A stretch of DNA of 31,415 nucleotides from positions 1 through 31,415 of the forward strand of contig JAUCBJ010003492.1 of the NCBI GenBank assembly GCA_032718475.1, given 5' to 3'. This document shows, one piece after another, positions 9,001-19,837 of the stretch; position 1 is the first letter of the stretch, and every line of letters starts with the position of its first letter. The stretch comes from Nemertoderma westbladi (lineage: Eukaryota > Xenacoelomorpha > Nemertodermatida > Nemertodermatidae). Both the position numbers and the translations under genes were made by a program. Under the pieces are notes generated by a model, which was not told the DNA's origin, ran no database searches, and saw nothing but the letters and a program-made list of their open reading frames with translations.

Positions 9001-10530
9001 GATAGAAGCTCCCACACCTGGTCGCCACGCAACGCTCACCCAATACCATCCGCCGTTACCGTAGATACGGTACTCCTCGCCCTTCAGCTTGTAGACGGAA
9101 TGCCGGACCGGGAGGATACTGTACTTTACCAGCGGTTGGTTGGCTTGGAAGGTTGCCACGGCAACAGCCGCTTTTCCCTCTTTTTTCTCCTTTTCTTCCG
9201 AATCTCTTTGGACCTAAAAATAAAGTGGAAAAAATGTATGAAACAAATGAGTTTACGGACGTGGGGTATATTTAAACCTAAAACTAAAAAAGTGCGAACT
9301 TTAAAAAACAGGTTTAACCATTGGATTGAACAATAATAATTATTTCGAAGAATTAAAATAATAATTTTTTTTTTTTTTTTAATAATAGTAATAATAAATC
9401 ATAACGCATTTCTAGTTCTAGTATTCCTATAGATAGATAGGTATTCCAGTAGAATACCTAAGTGAAATTCTACTGGAATTTTATATAAGAAGAAATTGCA
9501 TTTGTCTAAATTTATCCTTAATTAAGTGAGTTGCAGCCCTTATTTATAACCTGTATATATAGATACTTATTCGTTTATTGTTTTGGTTAGTTAGAATCAG
9601 CCCTTCTGAAACCAGTGGTTTTGGTGATGAAAACCTGATATTCTTCACAAGGGGGATAACTGCAAAGTAAAATATAACGGCAGAAAGTCTGGTATACTTC
9701 ACAACTGGGCCATAAACTAACCGCAGTGGTTCTCTGAAACTGTGTGCAGCCCAGACTCTCGTGCCAGACTGGCAGGAATGCCATAGGTTTGATGCAGCTC
9801 TCTAGGATAGCGATAGCGAGCGCTAACGCACGGCTGGACTGACAACGCTGCACTCCCTTAGCCCAACGCAACCGGATGTCAGACCATCTCGGGTGGAGGA
9901 ACGCCAACGGGATTTTATTCTCGATCTGGCAGAGAGCGAGTCGGAGAGACGCAACGATGGTGGGCTTCTCGCCGAACTGTCCGCCCTCCCAATCACGGAT
10001 ATGGTCCATGGAGAACTTGGCGTTGAGATTCCGTCTCTTCTGTTGCTCCTCGGCAAGTTGCGACTTGGTCTGGGCCAACCGCCCGCGGGTGAACTCGTTG
10101 AGGTAGAGTCGGTAGGCCGAGTTGCCCCCGAGTCGGAATGAGGCGTCCGAGGGGGCCGGGAGGGGGCGAATAGGGGGGCGGGTTGCGGCGCCGCGGATCT
10201 GGTTGACCACGTACTGCATGGTGCCGGCACCGGGGGGATAGTCGGAGTCGGCATAGCGTCGGGGCGGGCCGCCGCGGTACGATGGGTCCTGGGAGCGGGT
10301 GCGGATGGGTTCCAGGGGGGCGATAGTATGTTGTGAGTCTGTGGAAGCGGGATGGGAGTCAGTGGGGGCGGGGTGGGAGTCTGTGGGAGCGGGATGGGAG
10401 TCTGTGGGGGAAGGGTGGGAATCAGTGGGAGCAGGGTGGGCGTCAGTGGGAGCAGATTGGGAGTCTGTGGGAGCGGGGAGGGCGTTCAGGAGTTGCGAGG
10501 CCTCCTTACTATCATCTTTGATCGGTGAAT
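812..10530 (-). CDS. BPTF: BPTF/NURF301 orthologue, 3' part of the gene (four exons, 5'-partial)
   Basis: The gene encodes the large scaffold subunit of the NURF chromatin-remodelling complex, which in animals recruits an ISWI ATPase to nucleosomes marked by H3K4me3 and histone acetylation in the nucleus. Four exons, 10530-9722, 9213-8171, 4074-3486 and 3052-812, join into one frame. The first ends in phase 0 with donor GTTAGT. The second begins in phase 0 after TTTTTAG and ends with two bases (CG) of a split Arg codon before GTTAGT. The third supplies the last G after TTCCTAG and ends in phase 0 before GTAATT. The fourth starts after CATTCATTAG and runs to a TAG stop at 814-812. The total is about 1,560 codons, with conserved BPTF blocks in the order known from human and fly proteins as I remember them. 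The start codon, DDT domain and N-terminal PHD finger are missing and should lie upstream of 31415. Compared with human BPTF, the Gln-rich region before the C-terminal PHD fingers is strongly reduced. Splice sites were assigned by eye and need cDNA support. Confidence 0.9.
3053..3485 (-). other. BPTF: BPTF intron (433 bp)
   Basis: This AT-rich intron has donor GTAATT at 3485 and acceptor CATTCATTAG ending at 3053. It joins phase-0 ends. I see no embedded gene or repeat. Confidence 0.8.
3486..4074 (-). CDS. BPTF: BPTF internal exon, conserved 'PRP-KTCWR' region
   Basis: This exon encodes 196 full codons after the last base of a split Arg codon. Its acceptor TTCCTAG lies at 4081-4075 and its donor GTAATT begins at 3485. 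The predicted peptide has a paired-Cys segment near its start (VCYSPSCS then CYSSDC). Later come FSYSAKSTPHW, PRPVLKTCWRWR and CIRWDALVQKPPS, which resemble the conserved central BPTF block whose human version reads like PRPTFKTCWRYR followed by LRWDDM. No catalytic function is known for this block. In the family it lies between the N-terminal and C-terminal reader modules. The two phases fit the neighbouring exons exactly, which supports the boundaries. An in-frame ATG at 4085, eleven bases before the exon, lies in the intron and is not expected to be a start. Confidence 0.88.
4342..5981. mobile_element. Foldback-like element: 33-bp perfect inverted repeats around inverted ~170-bp monomers
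   Basis: A 33-bp sequence at 4342-4374 (beginning ATATGTGACCCAACACATAG) recurs perfectly in inverted orientation at 5949-5981. Weaker similarity extends about 20 bp outward. Inside, monomers lie in reverse orientation on the left (clearest at 4818-4877, a poorer one near 4676-4740) and in forward orientation on the right (4974-5780). The switch is at a short palindrome at 4935-4957. No transposase reading frame is present. Foldback-type and other non-autonomous DNA transposons with internal tandem repeats have this architecture. The family name is unknown to me, and the true ends and any target-site duplication were not established. Confidence 0.6.
4974..5780 (+). repeat. Tandem ~170-bp monomers with ~341-bp dimer period
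   Basis: Monomers start with AAGAT at about 4974, 5142, 5316, 5483 and 5655. Spacings are 168, 174, 167 and 172, while alternate copies match best at 342 (4974 to 5316) and 341 (5142 to 5483). This indicates an A-B dimer higher-order repeat. Each monomer contains a GACAGACA/ACATACAG-rich stretch, a block like AAAAACTGATATCGGAAATG, a GACCTAGAAAACCCCC-type block and AGCCATATTTT. It is not coding. Confidence 0.75.
6247..6258. promoter_or_regulatory. Perfect 12-bp palindrome matching the NRF1 consensus
   Basis: TGCGCATGCGCA is a perfect palindrome and fits the NRF1 (alpha-Pal/ewg) site YGCGCAYGCGCR exactly. It is the only such GC-rich island seen in this AT-rich intron. Whether it is bound is unknown. 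Confidence 0.35.
6285..6740. repeat. Second head-to-head array of the same monomer family
   Basis: An inverted, diverged monomer lies at about 6285-6342 (GGGTCGGTTATTTCATTTCT, then GAAGTCAG). Forward diverged monomers start near 6412 (AAGGATGACGTCATACATG) and 6640. The arrangement repeats that of the 4342-5981 element on a smaller scale. No matching terminal inverted repeat was found around this one. Confidence 0.5.
6770..7331 (+). mobile_element. Possible 3' end of a non-LTR retroelement (weak)
   Basis: The AT-rich, non-coding stretch ends in a short tandem tail, three copies of GAAAT at 7317-7330, as often seen at the 3' ends of LINE or SINE insertions. No reverse transcriptase coding sequence and no clear target-site duplication were seen. 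It could equally be ordinary intron sequence. Confidence 0.2.
7359..7403. repeat. AT dinucleotide microsatellite
   Basis: This is an interrupted (AT)n tract about 45 bp long. A shorter TA run occurs near 7129-7142. Confidence 0.8.
7404..7849. other. Intronic sequence without recognised features
   Basis: I see no gene, repeat or RNA in this stretch. It directly precedes the 26-bp array in plus orientation. Confidence 0.5.
7850..8135. repeat. 26-bp tandem repeat, 11 copies, next to a 5' splice site
   Basis: Eleven head-to-tail copies fill exactly 286 bp. The unit on the plus strand contains GCACAGTTAGTAG, then C or T, then GTAAAGTGCAC. Copies differ almost only at one base: in plus order T C C T T C T T C T C, a CpG/TpG alternation. 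On the gene-sense (minus) strand every copy contains TACTAAC, and the array contains no AG dinucleotide until the base pair at 7850-7849. The array begins 35 bases inside the intron from the donor at 8170. Confidence 0.95.
8171..9213 (-). CDS. BPTF: BPTF internal exon with in-frame 42-bp minisatellite
   Basis: This exon encodes 347 codons plus two bases (CG) of a split Arg codon. The acceptor is TTTTTAG ending at 9214, and the donor GTTAGT starts at 8170. The first residues are charged (VQRDSEEKEKKEGK), as at the same place in human BPTF. Next comes the conserved block LVKYSILPVRHSVYKLKGEE with GGWYWVS (residues about 29-62), matching the human KYTFPVKHQVWKQKGEEYR segment. Residues about 128-225 are seven copies of a 14-residue repeat (TADSVVQSAVSEK plus V or L), Ser/Val/Asp-rich and probably disordered. 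The end (PQIPINSFRLAALL and LEKLHREIEKR) looks conserved and helical. An apparent ATG-like GTG start at 9159 is not the true beginning, because the frame is open back to the acceptor. Confidence 0.9.
8539..8832 (-). repeat. In-frame 42-bp coding minisatellite, 7 copies
   Basis: Seven 42-bp copies lie inside the BPTF exon and encode a 14-residue repeat, TADSVVQSAVSEK plus V or L. The period is a multiple of three, so copy number can change without a frameshift. The outer copies are more diverged (TADSDMPSAVTEHP at the 3' end). Confidence 0.95.
9214..9721 (-). other. BPTF: BPTF intron (508 bp) with poly-A tract and alternative hairpins
   Basis: The donor is GTTAGT at 9721 and the acceptor TTTTTAG ends at 9214. 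The intron includes a T16 run on the plus strand at 9365-9380 and two overlapping inverted repeats. One is a 9-bp stem 9438-9446 with 9452-9460. The other is a perfect 13-bp stem 9443-9455 with 9467-9479. No gene was seen in it. Confidence 0.75.
9722..10530 (-). CDS. BPTF: BPTF internal exon: conserved WHIM-like region, with 21-bp repeat
   Basis: This is the first BPTF exon in the window. It encodes 269 codons after two bases (AT) of a split codon. The acceptor TATTTTAG ends at 10531 and the donor GTTAGT starts at 9721. Residues 18-66 are seven copies of a heptad like PAPTDSH. From about residue 131 to the end is the conserved block FRLGGNSAYRLYLNEF, then SLRLALCQIENKIPLAFLHP and ALALAIAILESCIKPMAFLP, ending LPVWHESLGCTQFQRTTA. 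In human BPTF the matching segment (FKLGQEGKYRVY to LPIWRESLGHTRLHR) follows the DDT domain and first PHD finger, and corresponds to WHIM-type helices described for ISWI-partner subunits. Because the exon starts with an acceptor and no DDT/PHD1 coding sequence is visible upstream to 31415, the preceding exon is outside the window. Confidence 0.9.
10331..10477 (-). repeat. In-frame 21-bp coding minisatellite, 7 copies
   Basis: Seven 21-bp copies inside the BPTF exon encode heptads such as PAPTDSH and PSPTDSH. The stretch is Pro/Thr/Ser-rich and likely disordered. The period keeps the frame. Confidence 0.92.
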
Positions 10531-11506
10531 CTAAAATACAATCGAATTTGTAAAATAAAAACAATGAAAATATATAAAGTAACTACAAATTATTAGCGGT
10601 ACTAATTAACCAATAAACAACTCTATGAATGTTATAATTTAGCATAAAAGTCGTACCATGTTTGAATCATTAATAATAAATGCAAATGAAATTGAAAAGA
10701 ATTCAACAGCTGCTTATGATGTTATCCGTTTTCCTAATCCCGTATAATATAAACATACCAAAATTAAACAAACTAACGTTATTTGATTTAAATAATCGAA
10801 AGAAGGTAAGACACTATCCAGATTCTCGAAATCTCTATATATTCAACCGACAGCAAAACAACTATGACGCATTAGCATTATTAAAATAAATTATTTAATT
10901 GATTTAATAGAATTTCCCATCAACGGCCTATGTAGAGTACCGGTACGCTTAAAATCTATAAGGTACCAATTAATGTAATCTTGTTACATTGTTAACTTTT
11001 CGACGTTCTTTACGTTAAATCCAATAAATGGTGAAGACTTAACTCAAACTCCAAAGTCAAACGACTAAATGAAATAATTTCCAGTGACATTAAGTTGATT
11101 AACACTACCAATAATATAAACTTTGCTTGTAGTAACAGTAACATGCTCCCGATACTATAGTTACTAAATCACCACAACCCGTCAATGACATTAAGTTTCC
11201 AATTGGGCACTTACGGGGGACTACTCATTGAATGTATTGCATTCTACAGTAATGTCTTTATCCTAGTGATGTTGAAAACAGACACAGTATGCTGTATATT
11301 CAAAATAATATGTGCATCTTTCATTTCTGAAATCTTTCATTTCTGCTATTCTTTCTGCTGCCGCATGTGAAGTATATGGGACTTTCTGGTGTTATATTTC
11401 ACTTTGTATTATACCCCCACTGGGAAGAAGAATACAAGGTTTCCAATAAAAACCCAGGTTACAGAATGGCTGAATCTAACCAAAACAATAATCAAATTGA
11501 ATCTGA
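10531..11506 (-). other. BPTF: AT-rich sequence of the next (upstream) BPTF intron, no gene seen
   Basis: This region lies beyond the acceptor of the 10530 exon and should belong to the next upstream BPTF intron. It is AT-rich. Its short open frames on the plus strand (10680-10889, 11185-11370) show no recognisable domain or periodic codon bias. No DDT or PHD coding sequence is visible. Confidence 0.55.
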
Positions 11507-11840
11507 TGGCTGCTGTCGGTTGTCGCTTGTGTGCTGTCGGTTGTCTGATGTCGGTTGTCTGATGTCGGTTGTGTGCTGTCGTTTCGCTTGTCTGATATCG
11601 ATTGTCTGCTTTCGGTTGTCGGTTGTTTACTGTCGGTTGCCTGCTGCCAGCTTTCTGCTGTCGGTTTTCTGTCGTCGGTTGCCTGCTGTCGGTGGTCTTC
11701 TGTCGGTGGTCTGCTGTTGATTTTCTGCTGTCGATTGTCTGCTGTCGGTTGTCTGATGTCGGTTGTCTTCTGTCGGCTGTCTGCTGTCGGTTGTCTGCTG
11801 TTAGTTGACTGCTGTCGGTGGTCTGCTGTCGGTTGTTTGT
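11507..11840. repeat. 14-bp minisatellite (GTCGGTTGTCTGCT), about 24 copies
   Basis: Imperfect head-to-tail copies of GTCGGTTGTCTGCT run from about 11507 to 11840 and abut the 61-bp array without a spacer. Copies vary by substitutions such as TGCT to TGAT. The long open frames on both strands here come from the repetition. Confidence 0.93.
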
Positions 11841-12679
11841 CTCTCTGTCTCCTCCGACACATCCATCCAAGACCTAACAAACTCATCCGAACCATTCACT
11901 CTCTCTGACTCTTCCAACACATCCGGTACGGTGGTAGTTAACAGCCTCACCCGAACCATTCACTCTCTCTGCCTCTTCCAACACATCCGCTACGGTAGTT
12001 AACCGACTCACGCGAACCATTCACTCTCACTGTCTCTTACAACACATCCGGAATGGTAGTAGTTAACAGACTCACCCGAACCATTCACTCTCTCTGTCTC
12101 TTCCAACACATCCGGTACGGTAGTAAACAAACTCACCCGAACCATTTACTCTCTCTGTCTCTTCCAACATATCCGGTACGGTGGTTAACAAACTCACCCG
12201 AACCATTCACTCTCTCTGTCTCTGCCAACACATCCGGTACGGTAGCTAACAAACTCACCCGAACCATTCACTCTCTCTGTCTCTTCCAACACATCCGGTA
12301 CGGTAGCTAACAAACTCACCCAAACCATTCACTCTCTCTGTCTCTTCCAACATCCGGTACGGTGGTTAACAAACTCACCCAAACCATTCACTCTCTCTGT
12401 CTCTTCCAACATCCGGTACGGTGGTTAACAAACTCACCCGAACCATTCACTCTCTCTGTCTCTTCCAACACATCCGGTACGGTAGCTAACAAACTCACCC
12501 GAACCATTCACTCTCTCTGTCTCTTCCAGCACATCCGGTACGGTAGTTAACAAACTCACCCGAACCATTCACTCTCTCTGTCTCTTCCAACACATTCGGT
12601 ACGGTAGTTAACAAACTCACTCGAACCATACACTCTCTCTGTCTCTTCCAACACATTCGGTACGGTAGTAAACAAACTC

Positions 12680-15600
12680 ACCCGAACCCTTCACTCTCTC
12701 TGTCTCTTCCAGCACATCCGGTACGGTAGTAAACAAACTCACCCGAACCATTCACTCTCTTTGTCTCTTCTACACATCCGGTACGGTGGAAGTTAATAGA
12801 CTCACCCGAACCATTCACTCTCTCTGTCTCTTCCAACACATCCGGTACGGTAGTAAACAGACTCACCCGAAACATTTACTCTCTCTGTCTCTTCCAACAT
12901 ATCCGGTACGGTGGTTAACAAACTAACCCGAACCATTCACTCTCTCTGTCTCTTCTGACACATCCGGTACGGTAGCTAACAAACTCACCCGAACCATTCA
13001 CTCTCTCTGTCTCTTCCAACACATCCAGTACCGGTACCTAACAAACTCACCCAAACCATTGAATCTCTCTGTCTCTTCCAACACATCTGGTAAGGTAGTT
13101 ACCAGACTCACCCGAACCATTCACTCTCTCTGTCTCTTCCAACACATCCGGTACGGCAGCTAACAAACTCACCCGAACCATTCACTCTCTCTGTCTCTTC
13201 CAACACATCCGGTACGGTGGTAGTTAACAGACTCACCCGAACCATTCACTCTCTCTGTCTCTTCCAACACATCCGGTACGGTAGTTAACAAACTCACCCG
13301 AACCATTCACTCTCTCTGTCTCTTCCAATACATCCGGTACGGTAGCTAACAAACTCACCCAAACCATTCACTCTCTCTGTCTCTTCCAACACATCCGGTA
13401 CGGTAGTTAACAGACTCACCCGAACCATTCACTCTCTCTGTCTCTTCCAATACATCCGGTACGGTAGTTAACAGACTCACCCGAACCATTTCTCTCTCTG
13501 TCTCTTCCAACACATCCGGTACGGTGGTAGTTAACAGACTCACCCGAACCATTCACTCTCTCTGTCTCTTCCAACACATCCGGTACGGTAGTTATCAGAC
13601 TCACCCAAACCATTCACTCTCTCTGTCTCCGCCAACACATCCGGTACGGTAGCTAACAAACTCACCCGAACCATTCACTCTCTCTGTCTCTTCCAACACA
13701 TCCGGTACGGTAGTTAACAAACTCACCCGAACCATTCACTCTCTCTGTCTCTTCCAACACATTCGGTACGGTAATTAACAAACTCACTCGAACCAAACAC
13801 TCTCTCTGTCTCTTCCAACACATCCGGTACGGTAGTTAACAAACTCACCCGAACCATACACTCTCTCTGTCTCTTCCAACACATCCGGTACGGTAGTAAA
13901 CAAACTCACCCGAACCATTCACTCTCTCTGTCTCTTCTACACATCCGGTACGGTGGTAGTTAATAGACTGACCCGAACCATTCACTCTCCCTGTCTCTTC
14001 CAACACATCTGGTACGGTAGTAAACAAACGCACCCGAACCATTCACTCTCTCTGTCTCTTCTACACATCCGGGACGGTGGTAGTTAATAGACTCACCCGA
14101 ACCATTCACTCTCTCTGTCTCTTCCAACACATCCGGTACGGTAGTAAACAGACTCACCCGAACCATTTACTCTCTCTGACTCTTCCAACATATCCGGTAC
14201 GGTGGTTTAACCATTTACTCTCTCTGTCTCTTCCAACATATCCGGTACGGTGGTTAACAAACTCACCTGAACCATTCACTCTCTATGTCTCTTCCAACAC
14301 ATCCGGTACGGTAGCTAACAAACTCACCTCTCTCTCTGTCTCTTCCAGCATATCCGGTACGGTAGTAAACAAACTCACCCGAACCATTCACTCTCTCTGT
14401 CTCTTCTACACATCCGGTACGGTGGTAGTTAATAGACTGACCCGAACCATTCACTCTCTCTGTCCCTTCCAGCACATCCGGTACAGTAGTAAACAAACGC
14501 ACCCGAACCATTCACTCTCTCTGTCTCTTCTACACATCCGGGACGGTGGTAGTTAATAGACTCACCCGAACCATTCACTCTCTCTGTCTCTTCCAACACA
14601 TCCGGTACGGTAGTAAACAGACTCACCCGAACCATTTACTCTCTCTGTCTCTTCCAACATATCCGGTACGGTGGTTAACAAACTCACCCGAACCATTCAC
14701 TCTCTCTGTCTCTGCCAACACATCCGGTACGGTAGCTAACAAACTCACCCGAACCATTCACTCTCTCTGTCTCTTCCAACACATCCAGTACCGGTACCTA
14801 ACAAACTCACCCAAACCATTGAATCTCTCTGTCTCTTCCAACACATCTGGTAAGGTAGTTACCAGACTCACCCGAACCATTCACTCTCTCTGTCTCTTCC
14901 AACACATCCGGTACGGCAGCTAACAAACTCACCCGAACCATTCACTCTCTCTGTCTCTTCCAACACATCCGGTACGGTGGTAGTTAACAGACTCACCCGA
15001 ACCATTCACTCTCTCTGTCTCTTCCAACACATCCGGTACGGTAGTTAACAAACTCACCCGAACCATTCACTCTCTCTGTCTCTTCCAATACATCCGGTAC
15101 GGTAGCTAACAAACTCACCCAAACCATTCACTCTCTCTGTCTCTTCCAACACATCCGGTACGGTAGTTAACAGACTCACCCGAACCATTCACTCTCTCTG
15201 TCTCTTCCAATACATCCGGTACGGTAGTTAACAGACTCACCCGAACCATTTCTCTCTCTGTCTCTTCCAACACATCCGGTACGGTGGTAGTTAACAGACT
15301 CACCCGAACCATTCACTCTCTCTGTCTCTTCCAACACATCCGGTACGGTAGTTAACAGACTCACCCAAACCATTCACTCTCTCTGTCTCCGCCAACACAT
15401 CCGGTACGGTAGCTAACAAACTCACCCGAACCATTCACTCTCTCTGTCTCTTCCAACACATCCGGTACGGTAGTTAACAAACTCACCCGAACCATTCACT
15501 CTCTCTGTCTCTTCCAACACATTCGGTACGGTAATTAACAAACTCACTCGAACCAAACACTCTCTCTGTCTCTTCCAACACATCCGGTACGGTAGTTAAC

Positions 15601-16199
15601 AAACTCACCCGAACCATACACTCTCTCTGTCTCTTCCAACACATCCGGTACGGTAGTAAACAAACTCACCCGAACCATTCACTCTCTCTGTCTCTTCTAC
15701 ACATCCGGTACGGTGGTAGTTAATAGACTGACCCGAACCATTCACTCTCTCTGTCTCTTCCAACACATCTGGTACGGTAGTAAACAAACGCACCCGAACC
15801 ATTCACTCTCTCTGTCTCTTCTACACATCCGGGACGGTGGTAGTTAATAGACTCACCCGAACCATTCACTCTCTCTGTCTCTTCCAACACATCCGGTACG
15901 GTAGTAAACAGACTCACCCGAACCATTTACTCTCTCTGACTCTTCCAACATATCCGGTACGGTGGTTTAACCATTTACTCTCTCTGTCTCTTCCAACATA
16001 TCCGGTACGGTGGTTAACAAACTCACCTGAACCATTCACTCTCTATGTCTCTTCCAACACATCCGGTACGGTAGCTAACAAACTCACCTCTCTCTCTGTC
16101 TCTTCCAGCATATCCGGTACGGTAGTAAACAAACTCACCCGAACCATTCACTCTCTCTGTCTCTTCTACACATCCGGTACGGTGGTAGTTAATAGACTG
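12680..16199. repeat. Two tandem copies of a 1,760-bp higher-order repeat
   Basis: Positions about 12680-14439 recur at 14440-16199 with an offset of 1,760 bp. For example, specific variants at 13355, 13845, 13960, 14077 and 14263 recur at 15115, 15605, 15720, 15837 and 16023. Copies are near-identical, with a few substitutions. Boundaries are approximate. Confidence 0.85.
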
Positions 16200-17643
16200 A
16201 CCCGAACCATTCACTCTCTCTGTCCCTTCCAGCACATCCGGTACAGTAGTAAACAAACGCACCCGAACCATTCACTCTCTCTGTCTCTTCTACACATCCG
16301 GGACGGTGGTAGTTAATAGACTCACCCGAACCATTCACTCTCTCTGTCTCTTCCAACACATCCGGTACGGTAGTAAACAGACTCACCCGAACCATTTACT
16401 CTCTCTGACTCTTCCAACATATCCGGTACGGTGGTTAACAAACTCACCCGAACCATTCACTCTCTCTGTCTCTTCAGACACATCCGGTACGGTAGCTAAC
16501 AAACTCACCCGAACCACTCACTCTCTCTGTCTCTTCCAACACATCCAATACCGGTACCTAACAAACTCACCCAAACCATTCAATCTCTCTGTCTCTTCCA
16601 ACACATCCGGTAAGGTAGTTAACAGACTCACCCGAACCATTCACTCTCTCTGTCTCTTCTACACATCCGGTACGGTGGTAGTTAATAGACTGACCCGAAC
16701 CATTCACTCTCTCTGTCTCTTCCAACACATCTGGTACGGTAGTAAACAAACGCACCCGAACCATTCACTCTCTCTGTCTCTTCTACACATCCGGGACGGT
16801 GGTAGTTAATAGACTCACCCGAACCATTCACTCTCTCTGTCTCTTCCAACACATCCGGTACGGTAGTAAACAGACTCACCCGAACCATTTACTCTCTCTG
16901 ACTCTTCCAACATATCCGGTACGGTGGTTTAACCATTTACTCTCTCTGTCTCTTCCAACATATCCGGTACGGTGGTTAACAAACTCACCTGAACCATTCA
17001 CTCTCTATGTCTCTTCCAACACATCCGGTACGGTAGCTAACAAACTCACCTCTCTCTCTGTCTCTTCCAGCATATCCGGTACGGTAGTAAACAAACTCAC
17101 CCGAACCATTCACTCTCTCTGTCTCTTCTACACATCCGGTACGGTGGTAGTTAATAGACTGACCCGAACCATTCACTCTCTCTGTCCCTTCCAGCACATC
17201 CGGTACAGTAGTAAACAAACGCACCCGAACCATTCACTCTCTCTGTCTCTTCTACACATCCGGGACGGTGGTAGTTAATAGACTCACCCGAACCATTCAC
17301 TCTCTCTGTCTCTTCCAACACATCCGGTACGGTAGTAAACAGACTCACCCGAACCATTTACTCTCTCTGACTCTTCCAACATATCCGGTACGGTGGTTAA
17401 CAAACTCACCCGAACCATTCACTCTCTCTGTCTCTTCAGACACATCCGGTACGGTAGCTAACAAACTCACCCGAACCACTCACTCTCTCTGTCTCTTCCA
17501 ACACATCCAATACCGGTACCTAACAAACTCACCCAAACCATTCAATCTCTCTGTCTCTTCCAACACATCCGGTAAGGTAGTTAACAGACTCACCCGAACC
17601 ATTCACTCTCTCTGTCTCTTCCAACACATCCGGTACGGTAGCT
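15720..17643. repeat. Two tandem copies of a 962-bp higher-order repeat
   Basis: Positions about 15720-16681 recur at 16682-17643 with an offset of 962 bp. Diagnostic variants at 15837, 16023, 16189 and 16306 recur at 16799, 16985, 17151 and 17268. This duplication overlaps the 1,760-bp repeat and so is later than it. Confidence 0.85.
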
Positions 17644-19837
17644 AACAAACTCACCCGAACCATTCACTCCCTCTGTCTCTTCCAACATATCCGGTAGGGT
17701 GGTTAACAAACTCACCCGAACCATTCAATCTCTCTGTCTCTTCCAACACATCCGGTACGGTGGTAGTTAACAGACTCACCCGAACCATTTCTCTCTCTGT
17801 CTCTTCCAACACATCCGGTACGGTGGTAGTTAACAGACTCACCCGAACCATTCACTCTCTCTGTCTCTTCCAACACATCCGGTACGGTAGTTAACAGACT
17901 CACCCAAACCATTCACTCTCTCTGTCTCTGCCAACACATCCGGTACGGTAGCTAACAAACTCACCCGAACCATTCACTCTCTCTGTCTCTTCCAACACAT
18001 CCGGTACGGTAGTTAACAAACTCGCCCGAACCATTCACTCTCTCTGTCTCTTCCAACACATTCGGTACGGTAGTTAACAAACTAACTCGAACCATACACT
18101 CTCTCTGTCTCTTCCAACACATCCGGTACGGTAGTTAACAAACTCACCCGAACCATACACTCTCTCTGTCTCTTCCAACACATCCGGTACGGTAGTTAAC
18201 AAACGCACCCGAACCATACACTCTCTCTGTCTCTTCCAACACATCCGGTACGGTAGTTAACAAACTCACCCGAACCATTCACTCTCTCTGTCTCTTCCAA
18301 CACATTCGGTACGGTAGTTAACAATCTCACCTGAACCATTCACTCTCTCTGTCTCTTCCAACACATTCGGTACGGTAGTTAACAAACTCACCCGAACCAT
18401 TCACTCTCTCGGTCTCTTCCAACACATCCGGTACGGTAGTTAACAAACTCACTCGAACCATTCACTCTCTCTCTGTCTCTTCCAACACATTCGGCACGGT
18501 AGTTAACAAACTCACCCGAACCATTCACTCTCTCTGTCTCTTCCAACACATTCGGTACGGTAGTTAACAAACTCACCCGAACTATTCACTCTCTCTGTCT
18601 CTTCCAACACATCCGGTACGGTAGTTAACAGACTCACCCGAACCATACAATCTCTCTGTCTCTTCCAACACATCCAATACCGGTACCTAACAAACTCACC
18701 CAAACCATTCAATCTCTCTGTCTCTTCCAACACATCCGGTAAGGTAGTTAACAGACTCACCCGAACCATTCACTCTCTCTGTCTCTTCCAACACATCCGG
18801 TACGGTAGCTAACAAACTCACCCGAACCATTCACTCCCTCTGTCTCTTCCAACACATCCGGTAGGGTGGTTAACAAACTCACCCGAACCATTCAATCTCT
18901 CTGTCTCTTCCAACACATCCGGTACGGTGGTAGTTAACAGACTCACCCGAACCATTTCTCTCTCTGTCTCTTCCAACACATCCGGTACGGTGGTAGTTAA
19001 CAGACTCACCCGAACCATTCACTCTCTCTGTCTCTTCCAACACATCCGGTACGGTAGTTAACAGACTCACCCAAACCATTCACTCTCTCTGTCTCTGCCA
19101 ACACATCCGGTACGGTAGCTAACAAACTCACCCGAACCATTCACTCTCTCTGTCTCTTCCAACACATCCGGTACGGTAGTTAACAAACTCGCCCGAACCA
19201 TTCACTCTCTCTGTCTCTTCCAACACATTCGGTACGGTAGTTAACAAACTAACTCGAACCATACACTCTCTCTGTCTCTTCCAACACATCCGGTACGGTA
19301 GTTAACAAACTCACCCGAACCATACACTCTCTCTGTCTCTTCCAACACATCCGGTACGGTAGTTAACAAACGCACCCGAACCATACACTCTCTCTGTCTC
19401 TTCCAACACATCCGGTACGGTAGTTAACAAACTCACCCGAACCATTCACTCTCTCTGTCTCTTCCAACACATTCGGTACGGTAGTTAACAATCTCACCTG
19501 AACCATTCACTCTCTCTGTCTCTTCCAACACATTCGGTACGGTAGTTAACAAACTCACCCGAACCATTCACTCTCTCGGTCTCTTCCAACACATCCGGTA
19601 CGGTAGTTAACAAACTCACTCGAACCATTCACTCTCTCTCTGTCTCTTCCAACACATTCGGCACGGTAGTTAACAAACTCACCCGAACCATTCACTCTCT
19701 CTGTCTCTTCCAACACATTCGGTACGGTAGTTAACAAACTCACCCGAACCATTCACTCTCTCTGTCTCTTCCAACACATCCGGTACGGTAGTTGACAAAC
19801 TCACCCGAACCATACACTCTATCTGTCTCTTCCAACA
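17504..19837. repeat. Two tandem copies of a 1,167-bp higher-order repeat
   Basis: The rare variant CATCCAATACCGGTACC at 17504 recurs at 18671. Variants at 17651, 17712 and 18388 recur at 18818, 18879 and 19555, each at an offset of 1,167 bp. The end of each copy was placed only approximately. Confidence 0.82.

Noticed and set aside
11367-11908. Open frames up to 153 codons on both strands around the 14-bp array
   Set aside because: They come from lack of stop codons in a 14-bp repeat and give Gln/Thr/Arg or Cys/Leu/Val repeats without a recognisable domain.
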